Shown here: positions 33,106 to 39,659 of the stretch, piece after piece
Layout of the letters: each line of letters opens with the position of its first letter
Position numbering within the stretch: position 1 is the stretch's first letter
Origin: a bacterium ADurb.Bin157
GTDB taxonomy: Bacteria; Muiribacteriota; Ozemobacteria; Ozemobacterales; Ozemobacteraceae
DNA: 39,659 nt
Direction of reading: 5' to 3'
Assembly (NCBI GenBank): GCA_002070375.1
Contig: MWDD01000022.1
Span: 1 to 39,659, forward strand
Program-made: the position numbers and the translations under genes
Notes under the pieces: generated by a model
The model's database searches: none
Told to the model about the DNA's origin: nothing
The model's input: the letters and a program-made list of their open reading frames with translations, nothing else

Positions 33106-34254
33106 ATGGTGTTCGATTTCAACACAACAGTGGATAATTCTGCGGAGATTAAGGTTATTGGCGTGGGTGGTGGCGGCTGCAATGCAGTATCAAGAATGGT
33201 TGAGGCAGGTCTTTCAGGAGTTGAGTTCATAGTAGCCAACACTGATGCACAGTGCCTTTCAGGCTCACCCGCCAAAATGAAAATACAAATTGGCGACAAG
33301 CTCACCAAAGGTCTTGGAGCCGGAGCCAACTATGAAATTGGCAAAAAAGCCGCAGAAGAAGACAGAGATAAAATCTCTCAAGCTCTTGACGGGGCCGACA
33401 TGGTATTTATCACAGCCGGCATGGGCGGCGGAACCGGAACCGGTGCTGCTCCAATAGTTGCGGAAGTTGCCAAAGAACTTGGTGCACTCACTGTTGCCGT
33501 AGTAACCAGACCCTTCACCTTCGAAGGTCGAAAACGAGCTAATGCAGCCGATCTTGGAATCAAAAACTTAAGAGAACGCGTTGATGCGATTATTGTTGTT
33601 CCTAACGACAAACTTATTGACATCGCCGGCGACAACCTGTCTCTCATAGAATCATTCAGATTTGCCGACAACGTATTGCTTCAGGGTGTTCAGGGTATCT
33701 CCGACCTTATCGTAGTGCCCGGCACAATAAATATCGACTTTGCCGACGTAAAAACAATTATGAGCACAGCCGGATCTGCCCTCATGGGTATTGGTATATC
33801 AGAGGGCGAAAATCGCGCCGTTACCGCAGCTCAGCAGGCTATTTCCAGCCCGTTGCTCGAATCTTCGATTCAGGGTGCACGCGGTGTTCTTCTTAACATC
33901 ACAGCAGGCAGCGATGTCGGTCTTGGCGAAGTTAACAAAGCTTGTTCAATTATCCAAGAAGCTGTTGATCCCGATGCAAATATCATATTTGGTACTGCAA
34001 TTAACGAAGAAATGGGTGATAAAATCAAAATCACCGTTATCGCCACAGGTTTCGGCGAAGAAGCCAAAGCGGCTCTTGACCCCAAGAAACGCATCATCGA
34101 AGAACTTCGCACTGTCACCAACAGACCTATTGAACAGCCTCAAATTCCTGTTCAGCAACCGGCTCAGCAGGTTGTTAACGGCACATACGGCAGCCAAAGC
34201 ATTGCAGATTCTCGCGAAATACCTGCTTTTTTACGAAAAAGAAGAAACGGTTGA
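33106..34254 (+). CDS. ftsZ: Cell division protein FtsZ
   Basis: The 382-residue tubulin-like GTPase forms the Z ring. Diagnostic motifs are [15 protein letters not shown] (N-terminal G-box), [26 protein letters not shown] (tubulin signature at about 105-122) and the synergy-loop region [19 protein letters not shown]. After a Gln/Pro linker it ends in [13 protein letters not shown], the conserved peptide for FtsA and other partners. AGGAGG lies 6 nt before the ATG. A terminator follows within 25 nt, closing the ftsQAZ unit. Confidence 0.98.
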   Translation: MVFDFNTTVDNSAEIKVIGVGGGGCNAVSRMVEAGLSGVEFIVANTDAQCLSGSPAKMKIQIGDKLTKGLGAGANYEIGKKAAEEDRDKISQALDGADMVFITAGMGGGTGTGAAPIVAEVAKELGALTVAVVTRPFTFEGRKRANAADLGIKNLRERVDAIIVVPNDKLIDIAGDNLSLIESFRFADNVLLQGVQGISDLIVVPGTINIDFADVKTIMSTAGSALMGIGISEGENRAVTAAQQAISSPLLESSIQGARGVLLNITAGSDVGLGEVNKACSIIQEAVDPDANIIFGTAINEEMGDKIKITVIATGFGEEAKAALDPKKRIIEELRTVTNRPIEQPQIPVQQPAQQVVNGTYGSQSIADSREIPAFLRKRRNG

Positions 34255-34276
34255 TAAACCGACTTTGAAAGCTAAT

Positions 34277-34309
34277 AAAATCGAGGGCGATTGCCCTCGA
34301 TTTTTCTTT
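34277..34309 (+). terminator. Terminator after ftsZ, abutting the next start codon
   Basis: AAAATCGAGGGC pairs with GCCCTCGATTTT around the loop GATT and is followed by T-rich sequence. The next gene's ATG is at 34314, only about 5 nt later. Confidence 0.85.
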
Positions 34310-34313
34310 GAAA

Positions 34314-35792
34314 ATGTCGCTAAAACACAGACATAATTTTGAATCAGTAGCAGAGCAGCTTAAGGCCGGCGAAAAACATTATTCTCAAATTAAATTTGCG
34401 GGCAAACTTAGCTGTGCTGTTATTTATCCCAATTTATATTCTTTGGGAATGAGCAATCTCGGTTTTTTAACCGTGCATCGGCTTGTGGGGTCTATGCCCG
34501 GAATAGGCATCGAACGCTTTTTTCCGGCTCTTTTGCCTGACAGCCCCCTTAACCCTCCGTTTTATTCATTTGAAACGGGTCGCCCTTTGGGTGATTTTAA
34601 CGTTTTAATGTTTTCTTTCAGTTTTGAAGGTGATTTTGATAAAATCCCCGGCATATTTGCCGCCCTCGGAATGCCCGTTATAGCCTCCGAGCGAAGCAAC
34701 AGACACCCCATACTGATTGCCGGCGGCGCCGCCGTAGCCTCTAACTCCGCCGCCCTTTCGCTGATATTTGACATTATTGTTCCGGGCGAAGCGGAAAGCA
34801 CTATTGTTCCGATTATTACAACGCTTAACGATAAGGGTTTTGACAAAGAAGCCATCGCACAAATCGATAATGTTTGGGTGCCCTCTTTATCAAAAACATA
34901 TCTGCCCGCAAAGGCTTATCATGACGTAAACGCTTCGCCGGCTTATTCCCATATTGTCTCAGAAAAGAATGCTTTTGGCGGAGCGCACATAATTGAAGTA
35001 ATGCGCGGCTGCCCGCGAGTTTGCTCTTTTTGTTTGGCAAGAGCAATATACTCGCCGCCCCGCGCGGTAAGTCTGCAAACCATAGAGCAGTGGCTCGACG
35101 CACACGCCGACTGCACAGATTTAGGTTTGGTGGCCCCTTCTTTGTTTGACCACCCTGAAGTTGAAGAACTTTTTAAAATGCTCACCGAGCGCAATATCAG
35201 AATCAGAAATTCATCGGTCAAGTGGGAAAAAATAACCCCCACAATTATAGAATCCTTAAGAAAATCAAACATTACAGGGCTCACAATTGCACCCGAAACG
35301 GGCAGCGAAAGACTCAGAAAAGAAATGAGAAAGCCCATGGACGAAGGACGATTTTTAAATAAAATAAACGAATTATTTGACAACGGATTCGAACATATTA
35401 AAATGTACTTTGTTTCGTGCCTGCCGGGTGAAACAGATTCAGACACCGCGGCCACAATTGATTTAATAGAGAAAGTGCTTAAAATAGCACCTTCTTACAG
35501 ATCCGTTTCGGCCACATTCTCTGTATTTGTCCCCAAAAACCACACTGAGTGGTCAGAACAGACAGCGCCCGAACAATACGAAATTAAAAAGCGCACAAAA
35601 TATATTAAATCTATGCTGCAAAAGCTACCGGGGCAATTTAAAGCTAACTTTGAAAGCCCGAACGAAGCGTTAAGACAAGCATATCTTTCAAAAGTCGGAC
35701 CGGAATTGGCCGACGAATACGCACGGGAGGCAAAAGAATGCCGATTAAATCAACTGTTTTCAAAAAATCAGTTTTCTGCATTGGAGTTCTGA
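34314..35792 (+). CDS. Radical SAM protein with N-terminal B12-binding-like region
   Basis: This 492-residue protein has an N-terminal Rossmann-like region of the type found in B12-binding radical SAM proteins (LYSLGMSNLGFLTVHRLVG, FSFSFEGDFDKIPGIF, HPILIAGGAAVASNS). The radical SAM core carries the cluster motif RGCPRVCSFC (CxxxCxxC), GLTIAPETGSERLR and a TYW1/YgiQ-like HIKMYFVSCLPGETDSD. It should use a 4Fe-4S cluster and SAM; the substrate is unknown. ATG 34314 is preferred to TTG 34308, but the upstream space is filled by the ftsZ terminator, so no ribosome binding site exists. It overlaps the next gene by 55 nt. Confidence 0.87.
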   Translation: MSLKHRHNFESVAEQLKAGEKHYSQIKFAGKLSCAVIYPNLYSLGMSNLGFLTVHRLVGSMPGIGIERFFPALLPDSPLNPPFYSFETGRPLGDFNVLMFSFSFEGDFDKIPGIFAALGMPVIASERSNRHPILIAGGAAVASNSAALSLIFDIIVPGEAESTIVPIITTLNDKGFDKEAIAQIDNVWVPSLSKTYLPAKAYHDVNASPAYSHIVSEKNAFGGAHIIEVMRGCPRVCSFCLARAIYSPPRAVSLQTIEQWLDAHADCTDLGLVAPSLFDHPEVEELFKMLTERNIRIRNSSVKWEKITPTIIESLRKSNITGLTIAPETGSERLRKEMRKPMDEGRFLNKINELFDNGFEHIKMYFVSCLPGETDSDTAATIDLIEKVLKIAPSYRSVSATFSVFVPKNHTEWSEQTAPEQYEIKKRTKYIKSMLQKLPGQFKANFESPNEALRQAYLSKVGPELADEYAREAKECRLNQLFSKNQFSALEF

Positions 35793-36763
35793 CATTACTG
35801 ATTTGTTCTTTTTGTTTAAGCGGGTGCTGTGACAAAATTGAAAAAGCGCCGAAAAGTGAGGCAAAGAGCATCGGGCTCATGATATCCCCTCAGGGCTTAA
35901 ACGACAAAAGCTTCAACGACAGTGCTTACAGAGGCCTTAAAGAAGCCGAAAAACTGCACAATATCGAAACAACCATAATAGAACCGTCAACCTGGCAAGA
36001 CCCCGAACAGTCGCTTCGGTTTTTTGCGGGGCAAAAGTTTGACGCAATAATCGTATTGGGAGTTGGGTTTAACGATGCAGTGAAGCAAATAGCTTCGGAA
36101 AATCTTAACACGGCCTTTTATGTAATAGACTCGGATTACACAGAAAATAATATAAAAGGTATAACCTTCAGAGAAGAAGAAGGTGCATTTTTATGCGGTT
36201 ATCTGGCCGCAAAAAAGAGCCAAACAAATAAAGCAGCTTTTATCGGCGGGTTACCTATACCGGTTATTAAAAGATTTGAATCGGGCTTTTTTAAAGGGGC
36301 AAGACACGCAAACCCCGATATCGATCTGGTGTCAAAATACATAGCAGATGATTTTTCGGGCTTTAACAACACTCAAAAAGCACAGCAAATAGCGGACGAA
36401 TTATATAAATCGGGTTTCGAGGTCATTTTCCCCGCAGCCGGGGCTTCCGCACAGGGTGTAATAGCCGCGGCGGTCACCAACCGAAAGTATGTAATAGGAA
36501 TCGACAACAACCAAGACTCGCTCGCACCCGGCCTTGTATTGACAAGCCTTTTAAAGAGAGTTGACCGCATTGTTGTCAAAATCATCGAAAAAGTTTGTTC
36601 AGACAACACCGGCGAAATGAAGAGCTCATACGGGTTGGCAGAAGACGCTTTGAGCCTTACAGACTTTCAGCTCAGCCATAATGTAATCGGCGAAGCTCTG
36701 ATAAGCGAATTGGCGCAGTTAAAAAAAGATATAGTCGAAGGTAAAATCAAACTAACCGAGTAA
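35738..36763 (+). CDS. BMP/PnrA-family substrate-binding lipoprotein
   Basis: The 341-residue lipoprotein has a signal peptide with lipobox LSGC and a lipidated Cys at residue 30. The periplasmic binding fold matches the BMP (Med/PnrA) family: SIGLMISPQGLNDKSFNDSAYRG-type start, FYVIDSDY, ITFREEEGAFLCGYLAA, AAFIGGLPIPVIKRFESGF and VIFPAAGASAQGV. These proteins bind nucleosides for ABC import. No permease or ATPase gene adjoins it, so it may work with a distant transporter or as a sensor. GGGAGG precedes the ATG inside the end of the radical SAM gene. It is followed 4 nt later by murI. Confidence 0.9.
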   Translation: MPIKSTVFKKSVFCIGVLTLLICSFCLSGCCDKIEKAPKSEAKSIGLMISPQGLNDKSFNDSAYRGLKEAEKLHNIETTIIEPSTWQDPEQSLRFFAGQKFDAIIVLGVGFNDAVKQIASENLNTAFYVIDSDYTENNIKGITFREEEGAFLCGYLAAKKSQTNKAAFIGGLPIPVIKRFESGFFKGARHANPDIDLVSKYIADDFSGFNNTQKAQQIADELYKSGFEVIFPAAGASAQGVIAAAVTNRKYVIGIDNNQDSLAPGLVLTSLLKRVDRIVVKIIEKVCSDNTGEMKSSYGLAEDALSLTDFQLSHNVIGEALISELAQLKKDIVEGKIKLTE

Positions 36764-36767
36764 TAAT

Positions 36768-37583
36768 ATGATTATTTCAGATAACAGACCCATAGGTGTG
36801 TTTGATTCGGGAGTCGGCGGCCTGACGGTTTTAAAAGAACTGCAAAACCTTATGCCTTACGAAAATATTATTTATTTTGGTGACACCGCAAGAGTGCCTT
36901 ACGGAGGCAAATCCGCACCGGTAATTCAGCGCTATTCGCAAGAAATTCTTGATTTTCTTTTAATGCAAAATGTGAAAATGATTGTCATTGCCTGCAATAC
37001 CGCTTCGGCTTTGGCTTTAAACAAGCTGAAAACCTTAACTTCATTGCCTGTGGTGGGCGTGATTGACCCGGGCGTAAGAGCAGCGGTCAAAGCCGTTAAG
37101 GGGCAGAAGATCGGCGTTATCGGCACAAAAGGCACGATCGCTTCATTTGCCTACCAAAGCCGACTTGAACGACTTTGCTCAAAAATTAAGGTAATAGCGC
37201 AGGCTTGCCCGCTCTTGGTTCCGATTGTCGAAGAAAACATGCATAACACCGATCTTGCCCGCCTTACAATCGACACATATCTTAAAGATTTTAAAACACT
37301 GCAAGTCGACACGCTTATTTTGGCCTGCACTCATTACCCGCTCTTAAAGCCCCTCATCAATGAATATTTCGACAAAAAAATCACGTTAGTCGACTCGGCA
37401 CAAGAAACGGCAATAGAAGTTAAAGAGCTTCTTGCGGCGCGACGCTTAGTAGCCGACACAGAAAAAATCGGAACCGAACGGTTTTTTGTTTCCGACAGTC
37501 CCGATATTTTCAGAGAAATCGCAGTTAAGTTTTTAGGCCGGGAATTGGCCGGCGAATGTCTGCACCATTCCTGGACCGACTAG
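36768..37583 (+). CDS. murI: Glutamate racemase
   Basis: This cytoplasmic enzyme of 271 residues makes D-glutamate for peptidoglycan. GVFDSGVGGLTVLKEL, YFGDTARVPYGGKS and the paired catalytic cysteines in IACNTASALAL and LACTHYPLLKP identify it clearly. It starts 4 nt after the BMP lipoprotein gene and probably shares its transcript. It converges on the PII-like gene with a 14-nt gap and no terminator. Confidence 0.97.
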   Translation: MIISDNRPIGVFDSGVGGLTVLKELQNLMPYENIIYFGDTARVPYGGKSAPVIQRYSQEILDFLLMQNVKMIVIACNTASALALNKLKTLTSLPVVGVIDPGVRAAVKAVKGQKIGVIGTKGTIASFAYQSRLERLCSKIKVIAQACPLLVPIVEENMHNTDLARLTIDTYLKDFKTLQVDTLILACTHYPLLKPLINEYFDKKITLVDSAQETAIEVKELLAARRLVADTEKIGTERFFVSDSPDIFREIAVKFLGRELAGECLHHSWTD

Positions 37584-37597
37584 CGCCCCGCCGCTTC

Positions 37598-37888
37598 TTA
37601 TATTACTTCTTTCAAGCCCAATGTGAAAAGTTTTAAACCTTCTCGGATATCGTTTTTGCGATATTCCGAAACCAGGTTGCGCAACGCTTCGTGTTGCTTT
37701 TCATGCAAACAAACCATAATGACCATATTCTGACCCGGCCAGATTTCGTTGTCGAACCTTGTGCCGCCGCCATTACCCGAGCCTACGGCCATTGGCAAAA
37801 CAGTGTAGGAAGTAATGCCGTTGCTCTTAAAAAAACCCATTATTTCTTCTTCTAAGGTAGAACTGCATATTATCAAGTTAAATTCCAT
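37598..37888 (-). CDS. Small PII-like protein next to an RND pump
   Basis: The 96-residue protein has the ferredoxin-like pattern of PII-related proteins: strand LIICSSTLEEEIMGFFKSNG, the glycine-rich MAVGSGNGGGTRFDNEIWPG where PII has its T-loop, then NMVIMVCLHEKQHEALRNLV. Canonical PII residues for uridylylation are absent. PII-like proteins of the PG0823/DUF3240 sort accompany RND or other transporters. Regulation of the pump is an inference. It lies 33 nt after the RND permease gene on the same strand. Confidence 0.7.
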   Translation of the reverse strand: MEFNLIICSSTLEEEIMGFFKSNGITSYTVLPMAVGSGNGGGTRFDNEIWPGQNMVIMVCLHEKQHEALRNLVSEYRKNDIREGLKLFTLGLKEVI

Positions 37889-37921
37889 GTTTTTTTCTTT
37901 CTTTTGTTATGTTCAATTGCC

Positions 37922-39659
37922 TTATACCGAGCGCAATTCGGCCGGCACCAGCCATTTTTGCATCAAACTGTATAATACGGGCATTAAAACTAATGTCATA
38001 AGAGTAGACACGATCAAACCGCCAATAACGCTCAAGCCTATGGGTATCCAGACTTCAGAACCGTCGCCCCTTGAAAGGGCCATAGGAAGCATGCCTAAAA
38101 TAGTTGTGCCTGTGGTCGATATAACCGGCCTGATTCTGTTTACACCGGCTGTGATAAGCGCATCTCTTGTCTTGTAACCGCGCCCTATAAGGGTATTAAC
38201 ATAGCTTATAAGAACAATGCCGTTATTTACAACTATTCCTATCAGTATTATGAATCCCAAAAATGATACAACCGAGATACGATTACCCGTAATTGCAAGC
38301 ATTTGTATCGCACCCATGAATCCGAAGGGAACACTGAAAAATATAATGAACGGGGCCAACAAAGACTCAAACTGAGAGGCCATAACCATATAAACAAGAA
38401 TCATTCCCAATACTGCTGCCTGCATCAACAAAACAAACGATTCCTTGCGTTCTTTTTCGCTGCCGGCGTGCTCCCAAGAAAAACCCGGGGGTGCGGGAAC
38501 CGAATTGATTATTTCTTCGGCGGCTCTGTTAACTGTGCCCGGGTCAGTATTAAAGACCTGGCCCGTTATTTTTATATATCGCTCTTGGTCTAATCTTTCT
38601 ATTTTGGCAGGGCCAACGCCCTGCGCTATTTCGGCAACGTTGTTAAGTCTTACGCTTTCTCCCGAGGGAGTAATTATATAAACTTGCTCTAAGTCTGTCA
38701 CAGTAGCCCTGTCGTCTTCTCTCAGCCTTACGTCTATATCGTATTCGTCTCCGCCGTCGCGATATTTAACTGTTTTGTTGCCGCTGAAAAGAAGCTCAAC
38801 CGATTCAGAAATATCAGAAACATTCAAACCTAAACTGGCTGCTTTTTCTCTGTTTACATTAACCTTTAATTCAGGTTTTGCAAGTTTTTGACTTATTTCA
38901 ACGTCTTTGAGATTTTCGATTTTCTCTAACGCATTTTTGATATTATTTGCGTAAGCAACGCCGTCTTCGAGGTTATGACCGTAAATATTGATTGCAAAAT
39001 CAGCGCTGCCGCCGGTAATGAGTTCGCCGATAGGGTCTGTTGTAACAAATCTGACCACAACTCCGGGAATCTTATCGACAACTGTTCTTAAGCGGGGAAT
39101 TATATCTTTAACCGCCTCTTTACGCAGATTTCGTGAAATAAGCACGATTTGGATTTTCCCAAAATTTGAAGCCTTTTTTGGATTCATTATAAGAGATTCC
39201 ATATTTTCGCCGACTCCGTATGAAGCGAACGTAGCTTTAACATATCCTTCAAGTTCGGTATTAAGTTTTGAAACAATTTCTTTGCAAACTCTGCCCGTCT
39301 CCTCAAACCTTGTGCCGCTCGGAAGCTCAACTTCAACATTTAGCATTCCTTGGTCTTGCTGAGGCATGTATTCAACACCTACAAGCGGTATTATACCCAT
39401 TGAAGCCACAAATAACACTACAAGCAGGGCCAGCACTTTAAATCGGTTAGAAAGAGCCATTTGCAACAGCTTGCCGTATAAAACTTCAATTTTCTCCAGT
39501 AATTTTCCAAAGAACACAAAAATTGGATTTTGAATTTTATGATCAATCCTGAGCATCTTACTTGCCATCATCGGAGCAAGCAAGAGCGCCGTAAACAAAG
39601 AGGCAATAAGAGCCATCGAAACAATCATGGCAAGCTGCCCGAACATAATTTTCGTAATA
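37922..39659 (-). CDS. RND efflux permease (AcrB/HAE1-like), 5' end outside the window
   Basis: The C-terminal 579 or so codons are present and the frame is open to the right edge, so the start lies beyond the window. Features seen are a membrane segment IVSMALIASLFTALLLAPMM, a second porter half (VELPSGTRFEETGR, SADFAINIYG, REKAASLGLNVSDI) and a final membrane block with VLGMILVYMVMASQFESLLAP and GIVVNNGIVLISYVN. It ends with RPVISTTGTTILGMLPMAL. This is the inner-membrane pump of a tripartite efflux system driven by protons. Its adaptor and channel genes are expected to the right. Confidence 0.93.
   Translation of the reverse strand, partial: ITKIMFGQLAMIVSMALIASLFTALLLAPMMASKMLRIDHKIQNPIFVFFGKLLEKIEVLYGKLLQMALSNRFKVLALLVVLFVASMGIIPLVGVEYMPQQDQGMLNVEVELPSGTRFEETGRVCKEIVSKLNTELEGYVKATFASYGVGENMESLIMNPKKASNFGKIQIVLISRNLRKEAVKDIIPRLRTVVDKIPGVVVRFVTTDPIGELITGGSADFAINIYGHNLEDGVAYANNIKNALEKIENLKDVEISQKLAKPELKVNVNREKAASLGLNVSDISESVELLFSGNKTVKYRDGGDEYDIDVRLREDDRATVTDLEQVYIITPSGESVRLNNVAEIAQGVGPAKIERLDQERYIKITGQVFNTDPGTVNRAAEEIINSVPAPPGFSWEHAGSEKERKESFVLLMQAAVLGMILVYMVMASQFESLLAPFIIFFSVPFGFMGAIQMLAITGNRISVVSFLGFIILIGIVVNNGIVLISYVNTLIGRGYKTRDALITAGVNRIRPVISTTGTTILGMLPMALSRGDGSEVWIPIGLSVIGGLIVSTLMTLVLMPVLYSLMQKWLVPAELRSV

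Noticed and set aside
1..39659. CRISPR array, insertion sequence or integrase in the window
   Set aside because: No regularly spaced repeats, transposase-like or recombinase-like proteins were found. The integron integrase, if any, is outside the window.

Overview
The window comes from a diderm (Gram-negative type) bacterium of fairly low GC with compact operons and purine-rich ribosome binding sites. An RND efflux pump, a TolC-like outer-membrane protein, an FtsQ-FtsA-FtsZ cluster and a DivIVA-like protein occur together. Large SpoIIE-type phosphatases and an FHA-GAF-GGDEF protein suggest an uncultivated lineage, possibly of the Riflebacteria type. That placement is an impression, not a demonstrated assignment.

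Region 1 (1 to about 8760) is an accessory, defence-flavoured patchwork. It opens with integron cassette architecture: two attC-like sites (241-455 and 1065-1168) bracket a PIN/NYN-like cassette gene. The second site runs straight into an ORF6N-domain gene that has lost its normal N-terminus. Next come a TerB-like protein, an RloA/RloB-type ATPase-Toprim operon whose rloB is frameshifted, an unknown protein facing a HI1419/HI1420-type toxin-antitoxin pair, a 28-codon mini-ORF with a strong terminator, a small HTH protein, an ADP-ribosylglycohydrolase-like remnant and a Fic protein. A copy of the tmRNA T-arm lies in inverted orientation on the far side of the Fic gene from ssrA.

Region 2 (8768-9546) holds tmRNA (ssrA, minus strand, tag ANENLAIAA), a 46-residue membrane protein, and a candidate structured small RNA with its own promoter and terminator.

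Region 3 (9586-18610) is a probable signalling locus. Two tandem four-TM SpoIIE-like proteins overlap by 8 nt; the first keeps the PP2C metal-binding aspartates and the second has lost them. They converge, 3 nt apart, on a gene fusing an ABC-type substrate-binding domain to a TolC-like channel. An unknown 223-residue protein follows.

Region 4 (18645-30779) is mostly housekeeping: glgB with trxA, a divIVA-like gene with an orphan DNA methyltransferase, xdhC, a MATE exporter with cmoM, a zinc-ribbon membrane protein, tlyA, a DUF2325 coiled-coil protein and an FHA-GAF-GGDEF protein with a degenerate GGDEF motif.

Region 5 (30890-39659) contains ftsQ-ftsA-ftsZ, then a radical SAM gene, a BMP-family lipoprotein and murI. 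A PII-like protein and the 3' part of an RND permease, cut by the window edge, run the other way. Several start codons (toxin, mini-ORF, cmoM, ftsQ) sit 5-9 nt after a -10 box, which suggests leaderless transcripts.
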